A stretch of 19,335 bases of DNA from Acidobacteriota bacterium (GTDB lineage Bacteria > Acidobacteriota > Terriglobia > Terriglobales > Acidobacteriaceae), in NCBI GenBank assembly GCA_021779695.1, contig JAJYAE010000044.1, forward strand, positions 1 through 19,335, written 5' to 3'. A program made the position numbers and the translations under genes. Under the pieces are notes generated by a model. It made no database searches. It was not told the DNA's origin and saw only the letters and a list, made by a program, of their open reading frames with translations. Shown here one piece after another: positions 13,345 through 19,335 of this stretch. How positions within the stretch are numbered: position 1 is the stretch's first letter; each line of letters opens with the position of its first letter.

Positions 13345-13374
13345 ACGGGAGCGAAGTGGCCCCGATTCAGCGGG
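13335..13374 (+). promoter_or_regulatory. Mutually exclusive hairpins before the rimP start
   Basis: Three pairings compete. TCCCG/CGGGA (13335-13339/13346-13350). CTGAACGGG with CCCG-A-TTCAG (13341-13349/13361-13370), 9 bp with one bulge. CCCG/CGGG (13361-13364/13371-13374). The last ends three nucleotides from the rimP AGGA site (13377-13380). The set could modulate rimP translation, but this is only a structural observation. Confidence 0.3.
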
Positions 13375-13389
13375 TTAGGAAACGACGCG

Positions 13390-13980
13390 GTGAGACTGGA
13401 CGCAATCCGATCGGCGGCTGAACGGGTCGCTGCCTCCCATGGGCTGGAGGTGGTAGACATCGAGTTCGCCGGCCCCGCCAAGGATCGCATCCTGCGCGTC
13501 TTCCTGGAGAAGAGCGCCGAAGGCCGAGCCAGACTCAAGGCGGCTATTGAGGCCGGAGCCGAGGGCGATGAACTCCCCGAACGGCTGCGCGAGGGCAGGC
13601 TGAGCATCGAGCAGCTCTCCGGCGTCACGCACGAAGATTGCACGGAATTCAGCCGCGACTTTGGCACGCTGCTGGATGTCGAGGACATGGTCCCCGGCAG
13701 CGAGTATACGCTTGAGGCCAGTTCCCCCGGCCTGGATCGCAAGTTGACCCGGCCTGAAGAATTTCAACGCTTTACCGGATGTCTCGTGAAGGTCCAGACC
13801 TTCGAGCCCATCCGCAACAACCGCCACTGGCAGGGGCGCCTGCAAGGATGCGAGGGGACGACCATCCTTCTTGACCTCAGCGCGATCCACCAGAACAGCA
13901 AGAGCCGGAAGGCAGGAGTCAGTACCGTTGAAATCGCCCTCAGCAACATCGAGAAGGCACAACTGATTCCAGAGATTTAA
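13390..13980 (+). CDS. rimP: Ribosome maturation factor RimP
   Basis: RimP binds the immature 30S subunit and promotes its assembly. The 196-aa product starts with GTG at 13390, with AGGA at 13377-13380 nine nucleotides upstream. It has the N-terminal alpha/beta domain (residues 1-110: GLEVVDIEFAG, RILRVFLEK, then DCTEFSRDFGTLLD) and the family signature EASSPGLDRKLTRPEEFQRF (109-128). A C-terminal SH3-like barrel follows (about 130-195). At 196 residues it exceeds the usual 150-170. The extra length is a charged helical insertion at about residues 42-77, between the strand RVFLEK and the GVTHEDCTEF helix. It is the first gene of the rimP-nusA-infB operon, 126 nt before nusA. Confidence 0.93.
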   Translation: MRLDAIRSAAERVAASHGLEVVDIEFAGPAKDRILRVFLEKSAEGRARLKAAIEAGAEGDELPERLREGRLSIEQLSGVTHEDCTEFSRDFGTLLDVEDMVPGSEYTLEASSPGLDRKLTRPEEFQRFTGCLVKVQTFEPIRNNRHWQGRLQGCEGTTILLDLSAIHQNSKSRKAGVSTVEIALSNIEKAQLIPEI

Positions 13981-13986
13981 GGACAA

Positions 13987-14079
13987 GGGACCAGGGGCTG
14001 GGGACTCGGAACCAGACGGCAGGATGCGGAGTGCGAGCTTGCCGGCCATCGGATGAATTCGTCTCGAGCCCCGGGTCCC
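13987..14079 (+). promoter_or_regulatory. Long-range stem structure in the rimP-nusA spacer
   Basis: GGGACC-A-GGGGCT (13987-13999) pairs with AGCCCC-G-GGTCCC (14067-14079), 12 bp with one central A/G mismatch. It encloses a second stem CGGCAGG/CTTGCCG (14017-14023/14038-14044, one G-U). The structure closes just upstream of the purine-rich nusA ribosome-binding region at about 14086-14096. The 5' arm is G-rich (GGG, GGGG, GGGG runs). There is no T-run after the 3' arm, so this is not a terminator. RNA processing or translational control are possibilities. Confidence 0.45.
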
Positions 14080-14106
14080 TCCAACAGAGAAGAGAGCACG
14101 CAACGT

Positions 14107-15579
14107 ATGGCCAGCGCTTTGTACCAGAGCATCGAACTCCTCAGTCGCGAGAAGGGCATCGAGCCCGAGATCGTTGTTGGAGCCGTGGAAGAGGCAATCG
14201 CCCTCGCCACCCGCAAGTACTACAAGACCCAGGAAAACATGCGCGGGGAGCTGAACAAGGACACGGGCGAGATCACCGCCTACGTCTACAAGACCGTCGT
14301 GGCCGACGAGAGCGAAATCGAGGACCCGGTCAACCAGATTACCCTCACAGAGGCCAGTGAGCTCGCCCCCGGCGTCGAAGTCGGAAGCGAAATCCGGCTC
14401 TACCGCGACACCAGTCCCCTCGGCCGCATTGCGGCGCAGCTGGCCAAGCAGGTCATCTTCCAGAAGGTCCGCGAAGCCGAGCGCGATACTGTGTTTCAGG
14501 AATACGCGCACCGCGAGAAAGAAGTCCTCAATGCCACCGTGAAGCGCATTGAGGGCCAGGACATCATCTTCGATCTCGGCAAGGCCGAAGCCCGCTGCCC
14601 CAAACGCGAACAATCGCGTCTGGAGCAGTTCACCGTGGGCGAACGCATCCGCGTGGTGCTAATCAAGGTCGATCGCGCCGCCAAGGGGCCGCAGGTCATC
14701 GTCTCCCGCGCCGCGCCAGAGCTGGTCTCGAACCTGTTTCAATCAGAAGTTCCCGAGATCTACGACAACACCGTCGTCATCAAAGCCATCGCCCGCGAAG
14801 CCGGCGAGCGGACCAAGATTGCCGTGCAGTCGCGCGACAAGGACGTGGACCCCGTCGGCGCCTGCGTCGGCATGAAGGGCATGCGCGTGCAATCCATCAT
14901 CCGCGAGCTGCGCGGCGAGAAGATCGACATCATCGAGTACTCCGACGAGATTACGACCTTTGCCGAGAAGGCTCTGCAGCCTGCGAAGGTCAGCCGCGTC
15001 TCCATCACAGATCTGACGGACAAACAGCTCGAAGTCATTGTGGACGACACGCAGCTCTCGCTCGCCATCGGCAAAAAGGGCCAGAACGTGCGCCTCGCCG
15101 CCAAGCTCCTTGGCTGGAAGATCGACATCAAGAGCGAGGAAGAGAAGCGCCAGGAAGTTGAGCAGCAGATGCAGGCCATGACCGGCGGGCCCAGCACGCC
15201 CATCGAACAGGTCACCGAGCTGGGCGAGGGCATTATCCAGAAGCTCGTCGCCGCCGGCATCACCACCGTCGAAGGCCTGGCCGACATGACGCCCGAACAG
15301 CTGGAAGAGATCCCGGGCATTGGCGAAAAGACGCTCGAGCGCATCAGCGTTGCGGTACGCCATTACTTTGGACACTTTGAAGAGGGCGAGGCTGGAGCAT
15401 CATCCGCAGAGACGCCTGCTGCCGAAACCGAAGCAGCCGCCGCGGAACCCACGGAAGAAACAGCTGCGCCGGAAGCGGCCGAAGCTACCGCATCGGAGGA
15501 GGCCGCAACGCCCGCTCCGGTGGAAGAAGAGACAGGCACGAACGAAGAAGGAAAGGCGGCAGAGGACGAGGATGCGTAA
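14107..15579 (+). CDS. nusA: Transcription termination/antitermination factor NusA
   Basis: NusA binds RNA polymerase near the RNA exit channel and modulates pausing, termination and antitermination. The 490-aa product has the N-terminal polymerase-binding domain (about 1-133, ASALYQSIELLSREKGIEP), S1 (about 138-202), and KH1 (about 205-285, VGMKGMRVQSI with GMKG at 255-258). KH2 follows (about 300-345, IGKKGQNVRLA with GKKG at 322-325). A helix-hairpin-helix repeat region spans about 370-420 (GITTVEGLADMTPEQLEEIPGIG). Residues from about 424 form a Glu/Ala-rich acidic tail. ATG 14107 was chosen over an in-frame start at 14053 because the conserved N-terminus begins there. It is followed at 118 nt by infB; no ylxR gene lies between. 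Confidence 0.96.
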   Translation: MASALYQSIELLSREKGIEPEIVVGAVEEAIALATRKYYKTQENMRGELNKDTGEITAYVYKTVVADESEIEDPVNQITLTEASELAPGVEVGSEIRLYRDTSPLGRIAAQLAKQVIFQKVREAERDTVFQEYAHREKEVLNATVKRIEGQDIIFDLGKAEARCPKREQSRLEQFTVGERIRVVLIKVDRAAKGPQVIVSRAAPELVSNLFQSEVPEIYDNTVVIKAIAREAGERTKIAVQSRDKDVDPVGACVGMKGMRVQSIIRELRGEKIDIIEYSDEITTFAEKALQPAKVSRVSITDLTDKQLEVIVDDTQLSLAIGKKGQNVRLAAKLLGWKIDIKSEEEKRQEVEQQMQAMTGGPSTPIEQVTELGEGIIQKLVAAGITTVEGLADMTPEQLEEIPGIGEKTLERISVAVRHYFGHFEEGEAGASSAETPAAETEAAAAEPTEETAAPEAAEATASEEAATPAPVEEETGTNEEGKAAEDEDA

Positions 15580-15697
15580 GAAGCATCGTTCGTTCACCTG
15601 TCATTCAGGCAATAATAGTAGTGTGAAACGCAGCCACTGCCATGGAGTAGCCATGAGCGACTAAGGGCTTTGGGATGCACCTTTCGAAAAGAGGCAG

Positions 15698-18600
15698 ATG
15701 AGTAAGGTTCGAATCAACGATCTAGCGCGCGAGATGGAGGTCAAGAGCAAGCAGGTTCTTGACGTGCTCGCAGAGCTGGGCCTGGGCGCCGGCAAAACCC
15801 ACTCCAGCTCCATTGAAGAACACGAAGCCGAAAAAGTGCGCGCGCACTTCGACCGCGGCCGCACCTCGGCTGCAGGCGGTGCCGGGTCCCGTACGGCTGC
15901 GGGCACGATTGCACCCAAAATCGATCTCTCCCACGTCTCCAAGCCCGGCGACGTGATGAAGGCCATCCTGGCCAAAAAGCAGCAGGAAGAAGAGGATGCG
16001 CGCAAAAGCCACGCGCCCGCCAAGCCCGCCGCGCCCGTAACCAAGGCGCCGGTCAAGCCGGCGGTCGCCGCGGCTCCCAAGGCCGCTGCACCTGCGCCGG
16101 CTGCGCCCGCCAAGCCCGAACCGCGCAAGATCGTTCCTCCGGTGCGCCCTGCGCCTCCTATTGTTTCCATGCCTGCCGCGCCGGCAATCGCCAGCCGTCC
16201 GCCCGCCGGAGCGGTTGTGGCCAAGCCGCCGGCAGGCTCTGTCTCGCGCCCGGCAGTGGCAGTCGTGCCGCCTGCGGTCGCGGTTGTCGTCAAGCCCCCG
16301 GTCGCTCCGCCACCGCCGCCGCGTGAAGTGGCAACCGCTGTCGCGGAACCCGCGCCAGTTGCCGTCAAGCCCGCCGTGCAGGCGCCGCCACCACCACCCG
16401 CGCCGGAAGTCGTGACCGCTGCGCCCGCGCCCGTGGCCGAGCCCGCCGCCCCGCCGGTCGAAGCCAAGCCGGCTCCGGCTCCCGCGGCAACGGAGACCAT
16501 TTCCGTCTCTGCCTCCAGCGCGCCTCCCGCGCCGGAACGCAGCGTAGCCGCACCCGCGCCTGTCGTTCCGCCCGCTCCTGCGCCGCCTGTTCGCCGCGTC
16601 GTGATGCCGCAGACAGGTCCGCGCCCTGTTTACAAGGCGCCCCCGGTCGTTCCAGGCGCCGTACCGCCCGCAGCCCAGGCCGGTGGCCTCCAGCGCGGCC
16701 GTCCCATCTTCGATCGCCGTCCTGCCGGCGCGCCCGGCGGCTTTGGACAACGCCCGCAGGGTGCCCCGGGACAGTTCCCCGGCGGACCGCGCCCCAAGCA
16801 CCCCACACGCACCGCCCCCGGCGGATTCGCTGGTCCCGGCGCGCCGGGCGGCCGTCCCGGCTTTGGCCAGCGCCCCGGCTTCGGTGGTCCTCGTCCCGGT
16901 GGTTTCGGCGGACAGCGCCCTGGCGGCTTTGGCCCCGGCAGCGCACCACCGCCCGGCGAAGCTCCGCGTCCGCAACGCGCTCCCGCCAAGGGCCGTGGCC
17001 GTGGCCAGCAGCAGTACCCCAAGACCAAGGAAGGCCCAATGAAGGGCTTTGTGCCGCCGCCGCGCCTGAGCGGGGCCGCACAGTACAGCAATGAGCCGCT
17101 GCCCATCACGCGGGAAATCACCGTCACCGAGGGCATCAGCGTCAAGGACCTGGCCGAGAAGCTTGAGATCCGCGCCAAGGACCTCATCGCCACCCTGCTC
17201 ATGCGCGGCGTCTTCGTGACCGTCAACCAGTCGCTCGACGCCGAGATGGTCAAGGACGTCGCCGCCAAGTTCGGCGCAGCCGCCAGCGTCATCAGCTACG
17301 AAGAGGAGCTGGAAAACCAGGCCATCGAAGAAGTGCTCGACACCGAGAAGTACGATGTCGTCGAGGTGCCGCGTGCGCCCGTCGTCACCGTCATGGGCCA
17401 CGTCGATCACGGCAAGACCAGCTTGCTCGACGCCATCCGCGAGACCGACGTCGCCGCAGGCGAGGCCGGCGGCATCACGCAGCACATCGGTGCCTACAAG
17501 GTGAAGTTTGCCAAGGAGGGCTCTCCTGCCTCCGGCCGCGAGATTGTCTTCCTCGATACGCCGGGCCACGAGGCCTTTACCCGCATGCGCGCCCGTGGCG
17601 CCAAGGTCACGGACATCGTCGTGATCGTCGTCGCCGCAGACGACGGCGTCATGCCCCAGACCCTCGAAGCCATCGACCACGCCAAGGCCGCGGAAGTGCC
17701 CATCATCGTGGCCGTCAACAAAATCGACAAGCCCGAGGCCAACCCCGACCGCGTGAAGAAGCAACTCGCCGATCGCGGCCTCATTCCCGAGGAGTGGGCA
17801 GGCGGCGGCGAAAGCTCCACCGTCTTCGTCGAGGTCTCCGCGAAGAATCGCCTTAACCTCGATCTGCTGCTCGAGATGATCTGCCTCGTCAGCGACATCA
17901 AAGCGCCCAAGGCCACGCCAGGCCGCAAGGCTGTCGGCTCGGTCCTTGAAGCCAAGCTCGACCGCGGCCGCGGCGCCGTGGCCACCGTGCTGGTGCAGGA
18001 CGGCACGCTGCACCTCAACGACAGCTACATCGTCGGCAACACCTTCGGCAAGGTCCGCGCCATGTTCGACGACCGCGGCCGTCCACTCGAGGAAGCCGGT
18101 CCGTCCACGCCCGTCGAAGTGCTCGGTCTTGAGGCCATGCCTGACGCCGGCGACACCTTCCTCGTCGTCGCCGACCGCGACAAGGCCAAGGGCATCGCGC
18201 AATACCGCAAGATGAAGGAGCGCGAGGCGCAGCTTGCCAAGAGCTCCCGCGTCACGCTCGAAGGTCTCTCCGAGCAGATTCGCCAGGCCGGAATCAAAGA
18301 CCTCGCCCTCATTCTCAAAGGCGACGTCACCGGATCGGTCGAAGTACTCGCCGACTCGCTCATCAAGATGTCCACCGAAAAGGTGCGCATCAAAGTCATT
18401 CGCTCCGGCGTCGGCTCCATCACGGAGAGCGACGTCCTCCTCGCGACGGCATCCAATGCCATCGTCATCGGTTTCAACGTCCGGCCCGAGCGCAAGGCGG
18501 CAGAACTCGCCCAACAGGAGGGCGTCGAAATCCGCCTGCACTCCATCATCTACGAGTTGCAGGATGAGATTCGCCTCGCCATGATGGGTCTGCTCGAACC

Positions 18601-18931
18601 CACGTTCAAGGAAAACTACGCGGGCCGCGCCGAGGTGCTCAACATCTTCAAGATTCCGAAGGTGGGCACCATCGCCGGCTGCAAGGTGCAGGACGGCGTC
18701 ATCCGCCGCGATGCTGAAATCAAGGTGATGCGCGACGGCGAACAGATCTTCAAGGGCAAGATCGGCTCGCTCAAGCGCTTCAAGGACGACGCCCGCGAAG
18801 TCACCAACGGCATGGAGTGCGGCATTGGAATTGCCAACTTCGGCGACCTGAAGGAAGGCGACATCCTCGAAGCCTTCTCGACCGAAAAGATGGCAGCCGA
18901 CCTCGGCGCGCTCACCTCAGCCAAGGCATAA
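15698..18931 (+). CDS. infB: Translation initiation factor IF2
   Basis: IF2 is the GTPase that brings initiator tRNA to the 30S subunit and promotes subunit joining. The 1077-aa product starts with an IF2N helix domain (1-52, [20 protein letters not shown]). An exceptionally long linker follows: Pro/Ala/Val-rich at 105-330 and Gly/Pro/Arg-rich with FGQRP- and PGGFG-type repeats at 331-430. A second IF2N domain lies at about 470-545. The G domain is complete: GHVDHGKT (567-574), GGITQHIGA (591-599), DTPGH (620-624), NKID (674-677) and SAK (714-716). Domain II and the C-terminal domains follow to the stop. GAGG at 15691-15694 is the ribosome-binding site, only 3 nt from ATG. The 118-nt spacer after nusA holds no gene. 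rbfA does not follow; a terminator does. Confidence 0.97.
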   Translation: MSKVRINDLAREMEVKSKQVLDVLAELGLGAGKTHSSSIEEHEAEKVRAHFDRGRTSAAGGAGSRTAAGTIAPKIDLSHVSKPGDVMKAILAKKQQEEEDARKSHAPAKPAAPVTKAPVKPAVAAAPKAAAPAPAAPAKPEPRKIVPPVRPAPPIVSMPAAPAIASRPPAGAVVAKPPAGSVSRPAVAVVPPAVAVVVKPPVAPPPPPREVATAVAEPAPVAVKPAVQAPPPPPAPEVVTAAPAPVAEPAAPPVEAKPAPAPAATETISVSASSAPPAPERSVAAPAPVVPPAPAPPVRRVVMPQTGPRPVYKAPPVVPGAVPPAAQAGGLQRGRPIFDRRPAGAPGGFGQRPQGAPGQFPGGPRPKHPTRTAPGGFAGPGAPGGRPGFGQRPGFGGPRPGGFGGQRPGGFGPGSAPPPGEAPRPQRAPAKGRGRGQQQYPKTKEGPMKGFVPPPRLSGAAQYSNEPLPITREITVTEGISVKDLAEKLEIRAKDLIATLLMRGVFVTVNQSLDAEMVKDVAAKFGAAASVISYEEELENQAIEEVLDTEKYDVVEVPRAPVVTVMGHVDHGKTSLLDAIRETDVAAGEAGGITQHIGAYKVKFAKEGSPASGREIVFLDTPGHEAFTRMRARGAKVTDIVVIVVAADDGVMPQTLEAIDHAKAAEVPIIVAVNKIDKPEANPDRVKKQLADRGLIPEEWAGGGESSTVFVEVSAKNRLNLDLLLEMICLVSDIKAPKATPGRKAVGSVLEAKLDRGRGAVATVLVQDGTLHLNDSYIVGNTFGKVRAMFDDRGRPLEEAGPSTPVEVLGLEAMPDAGDTFLVVADRDKAKGIAQYRKMKEREAQLAKSSRVTLEGLSEQIRQAGIKDLALILKGDVTGSVEVLADSLIKMSTEKVRIKVIRSGVGSITESDVLLATASNAIVIGFNVRPERKAAELAQQEGVEIRLHSIIYELQDEIRLAMMGLLEPTFKENYAGRAEVLNIFKIPKVGTIAGCKVQDGVIRRDAEIKVMRDGEQIFKGKIGSLKRFKDDAREVTNGMECGIGIANFGDLKEGDILEAFSTEKMAADLGALTSAKA

Positions 18932-18953
18932 CACCGCCGAACGCTCCAACCAT

Positions 18954-18992
18954 CGGCCCGCGGCAAATCTCTGCCGCGGGCCGTTTTCTTTT
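18954..18992 (+). terminator. Intrinsic terminator after infB
   Basis: CGGCCCGCGGCA (18954-18965) and TGCCGCGGGCCG (18972-18983) form a perfect 12-bp stem with a 6-nt loop, followed by TTTTCTTTT (18984-18992). It ends the rimP-nusA-infB transcript 22 nt after the infB stop. Confidence 0.95.
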
Positions 18993-19005
18993 GCCGAAGA
19001 AAAAT

Positions 19006-19030
19006 GAACACATCCGCGCCTTTGCCCGTC
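19006..19030 (+). promoter_or_regulatory. Possible ECF-sigma-type promoter
   Basis: GAACA (19006-19010) and CGTC (19027-19030) are 16 nt apart, the spacing and core bases seen in many ECF-sigma promoters (GAAC -35, CGTC-like -10). It precedes a sigma-factor gene, so autoregulation is possible. Short motifs like this occur by chance, so the call is tentative. Confidence 0.3.
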
Positions 19031-19104
19031 TTAGCAGGTAGAAATGAGACGCGCGTGCAGGCGGCCTTCGCGCCATCCGGCCATCGCCAGGAGAACGCAC
19101 CAGC

Positions 19105-19335
19105 TTGACCACCGATTCAGACGCGGAGTTCACCGCTCTCGTACTGCGGCAGGCGCGCTTTGTCTTTCAGGTGGCGTACGCAGTGCTGCTGAACGCCCAT
19201 GAAGCGGAGGACGCGGTGCAGGAAACCTTTCTGAAGCTCTATCGCAATCGCGGCTGGCAGCAGGCGCAGAATGAGCGGGCATTCCTTGCACGCACCGCCT
19301 GGCGCGTCGCGCTGGATATGCGCCCCAGCGGTCCG
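19105..19335 (+). CDS. RNA polymerase sigma factor, ECF type, N-terminal part (partial)
   Basis: The first 77 codons of a gene that continues beyond the window. The translation (TTG start, TTDSDAEFTALVLRQARFVF and on) matches sigma region 2. It has a helix ARFVFQVAYAVLLNAHEAED, then AVQETFLKLYRN, the typical 'A.D..QE.F...' core-polymerase-binding and -10-recognition segment, and then FLARTAWRVALD. TTG 19105 is the only reasonable start: AGGAGA at 19089-19094 lies 10 nt upstream and no ATG or GTG is available in frame nearby. The subgroup and any anti-sigma partner cannot be determined because region 4 and the downstream genes are outside the window. Confidence 0.85.
   Translation, partial: MTTDSDAEFTALVLRQARFVFQVAYAVLLNAHEAEDAVQETFLKLYRNRGWQQAQNERAFLARTAWRVALDMRPSGP

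Noticed and set aside
13987..14079. The rimP-nusA stem considered as an intrinsic terminator
   Set aside because: No T-run follows the 3' arm and it would cut off nusA and infB; kept as an RNA structure instead.
15590..15625. Possible promoter (TAATAG near 15612) between nusA and infB
   Set aside because: No -35 element at proper spacing; AT-rich by chance in a short spacer.
15320..15664. Basic 114-codon frame overlapping the nusA end, considered as a ylxR candidate
   Set aside because: It is the +1 frame of the acidic NusA tail (Arg/Lys/Pro-rich) and lacks YlxR motifs.
15722..18541. A 939-codon open frame antisense to infB, plus a shorter 279-codon Gly/Ala/Thr-rich frame antisense to its 5' part
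   Set aside because: Composition mirrors the codon pattern of a high-GC sense gene; no recognisable domain, and IF2 on the plus strand is unambiguous.
19044..19196. Small frame starting ATG 19044 after AGGTAG, overlapping the sigma gene
   Set aside because: Arg/His-rich out-of-frame shadow of the sigma gene for most of its length; mentioned only as a possible initiation competitor.

Overview
The window looks like a chromosomal housekeeping segment of a GC-rich, diderm, rod-shaped bacterium. I favour Acidobacteriota (Terriglobia/Acidobacteriaceae-like). This rests on the overall look: a mreBCD-mrdA-rodA block followed by an RNase E/G with a split S1 domain, a rimP-nusA-infB operon with a very long Pro/Ala/Gly-rich IF2 N-terminus, and outer-membrane and exported proteins. 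It is an inference from protein character, not a database match. No insertion sequence, prophage, CRISPR array, tRNA or rRNA was seen.

Layout. (1) Positions 3-5158, plus strand: the rod-shape/elongasome operon, with the mreB 3' end, mreC, mreD, mrdA (PBP2) and rodA. mrdA and rodA overlap by ATGA, and a possible internal promoter precedes mrdA. (2) 5159-5687: a 529-nt stretch with no credible gene but many consecutive hairpins, probably a structured leader of the next gene. (3) 5688-8498: rng (RNase E/G), whose S1 domain is split by about 460 residues of acidic and Arg-rich low-complexity sequence, then a strong terminator. (4) 8695-9585: an outer-membrane beta-barrel protein with its own terminator. 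(5) 13201-9667, minus strand: a compact operon encoding a PLP-dependent decarboxylase, an exported Xaa-Pro aminopeptidase-like M24 protein, an unrecognised 121-aa soluble protein with four cysteines, and an unrecognised four-helix membrane protein. (6) 13207-18992, plus strand: the rimP-nusA-infB translation/transcription operon with a good sigma70-type promoter. Its leader contains a perfect terminator hairpin overlapping a 16-codon reading frame. A second long-range stem precedes nusA, and a perfect terminator follows infB. (7) 19105-19335: the 5' end of an ECF-type RNA polymerase sigma factor with a TTG start, preceded by an ECF-like promoter candidate.

How the genes work together. MreBCD, PBP2 and RodA form the lateral-wall synthesis machine. 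RNase G is a known genomic companion of mre genes. RimP, NusA and IF2 serve ribosome assembly, transcription elongation/termination and translation initiation. The most interesting candidate is the rimP leader. There the terminator overlaps the start region of a tiny ORF, and that ORF's ribosome-binding site can itself be sequestered. This suggests an attenuator that could sense translation-initiation capacity and so control infB. Second is the large disordered insertion in RNase G, which may act as a degradosome-like scaffold, together with its long structured 5' leader.
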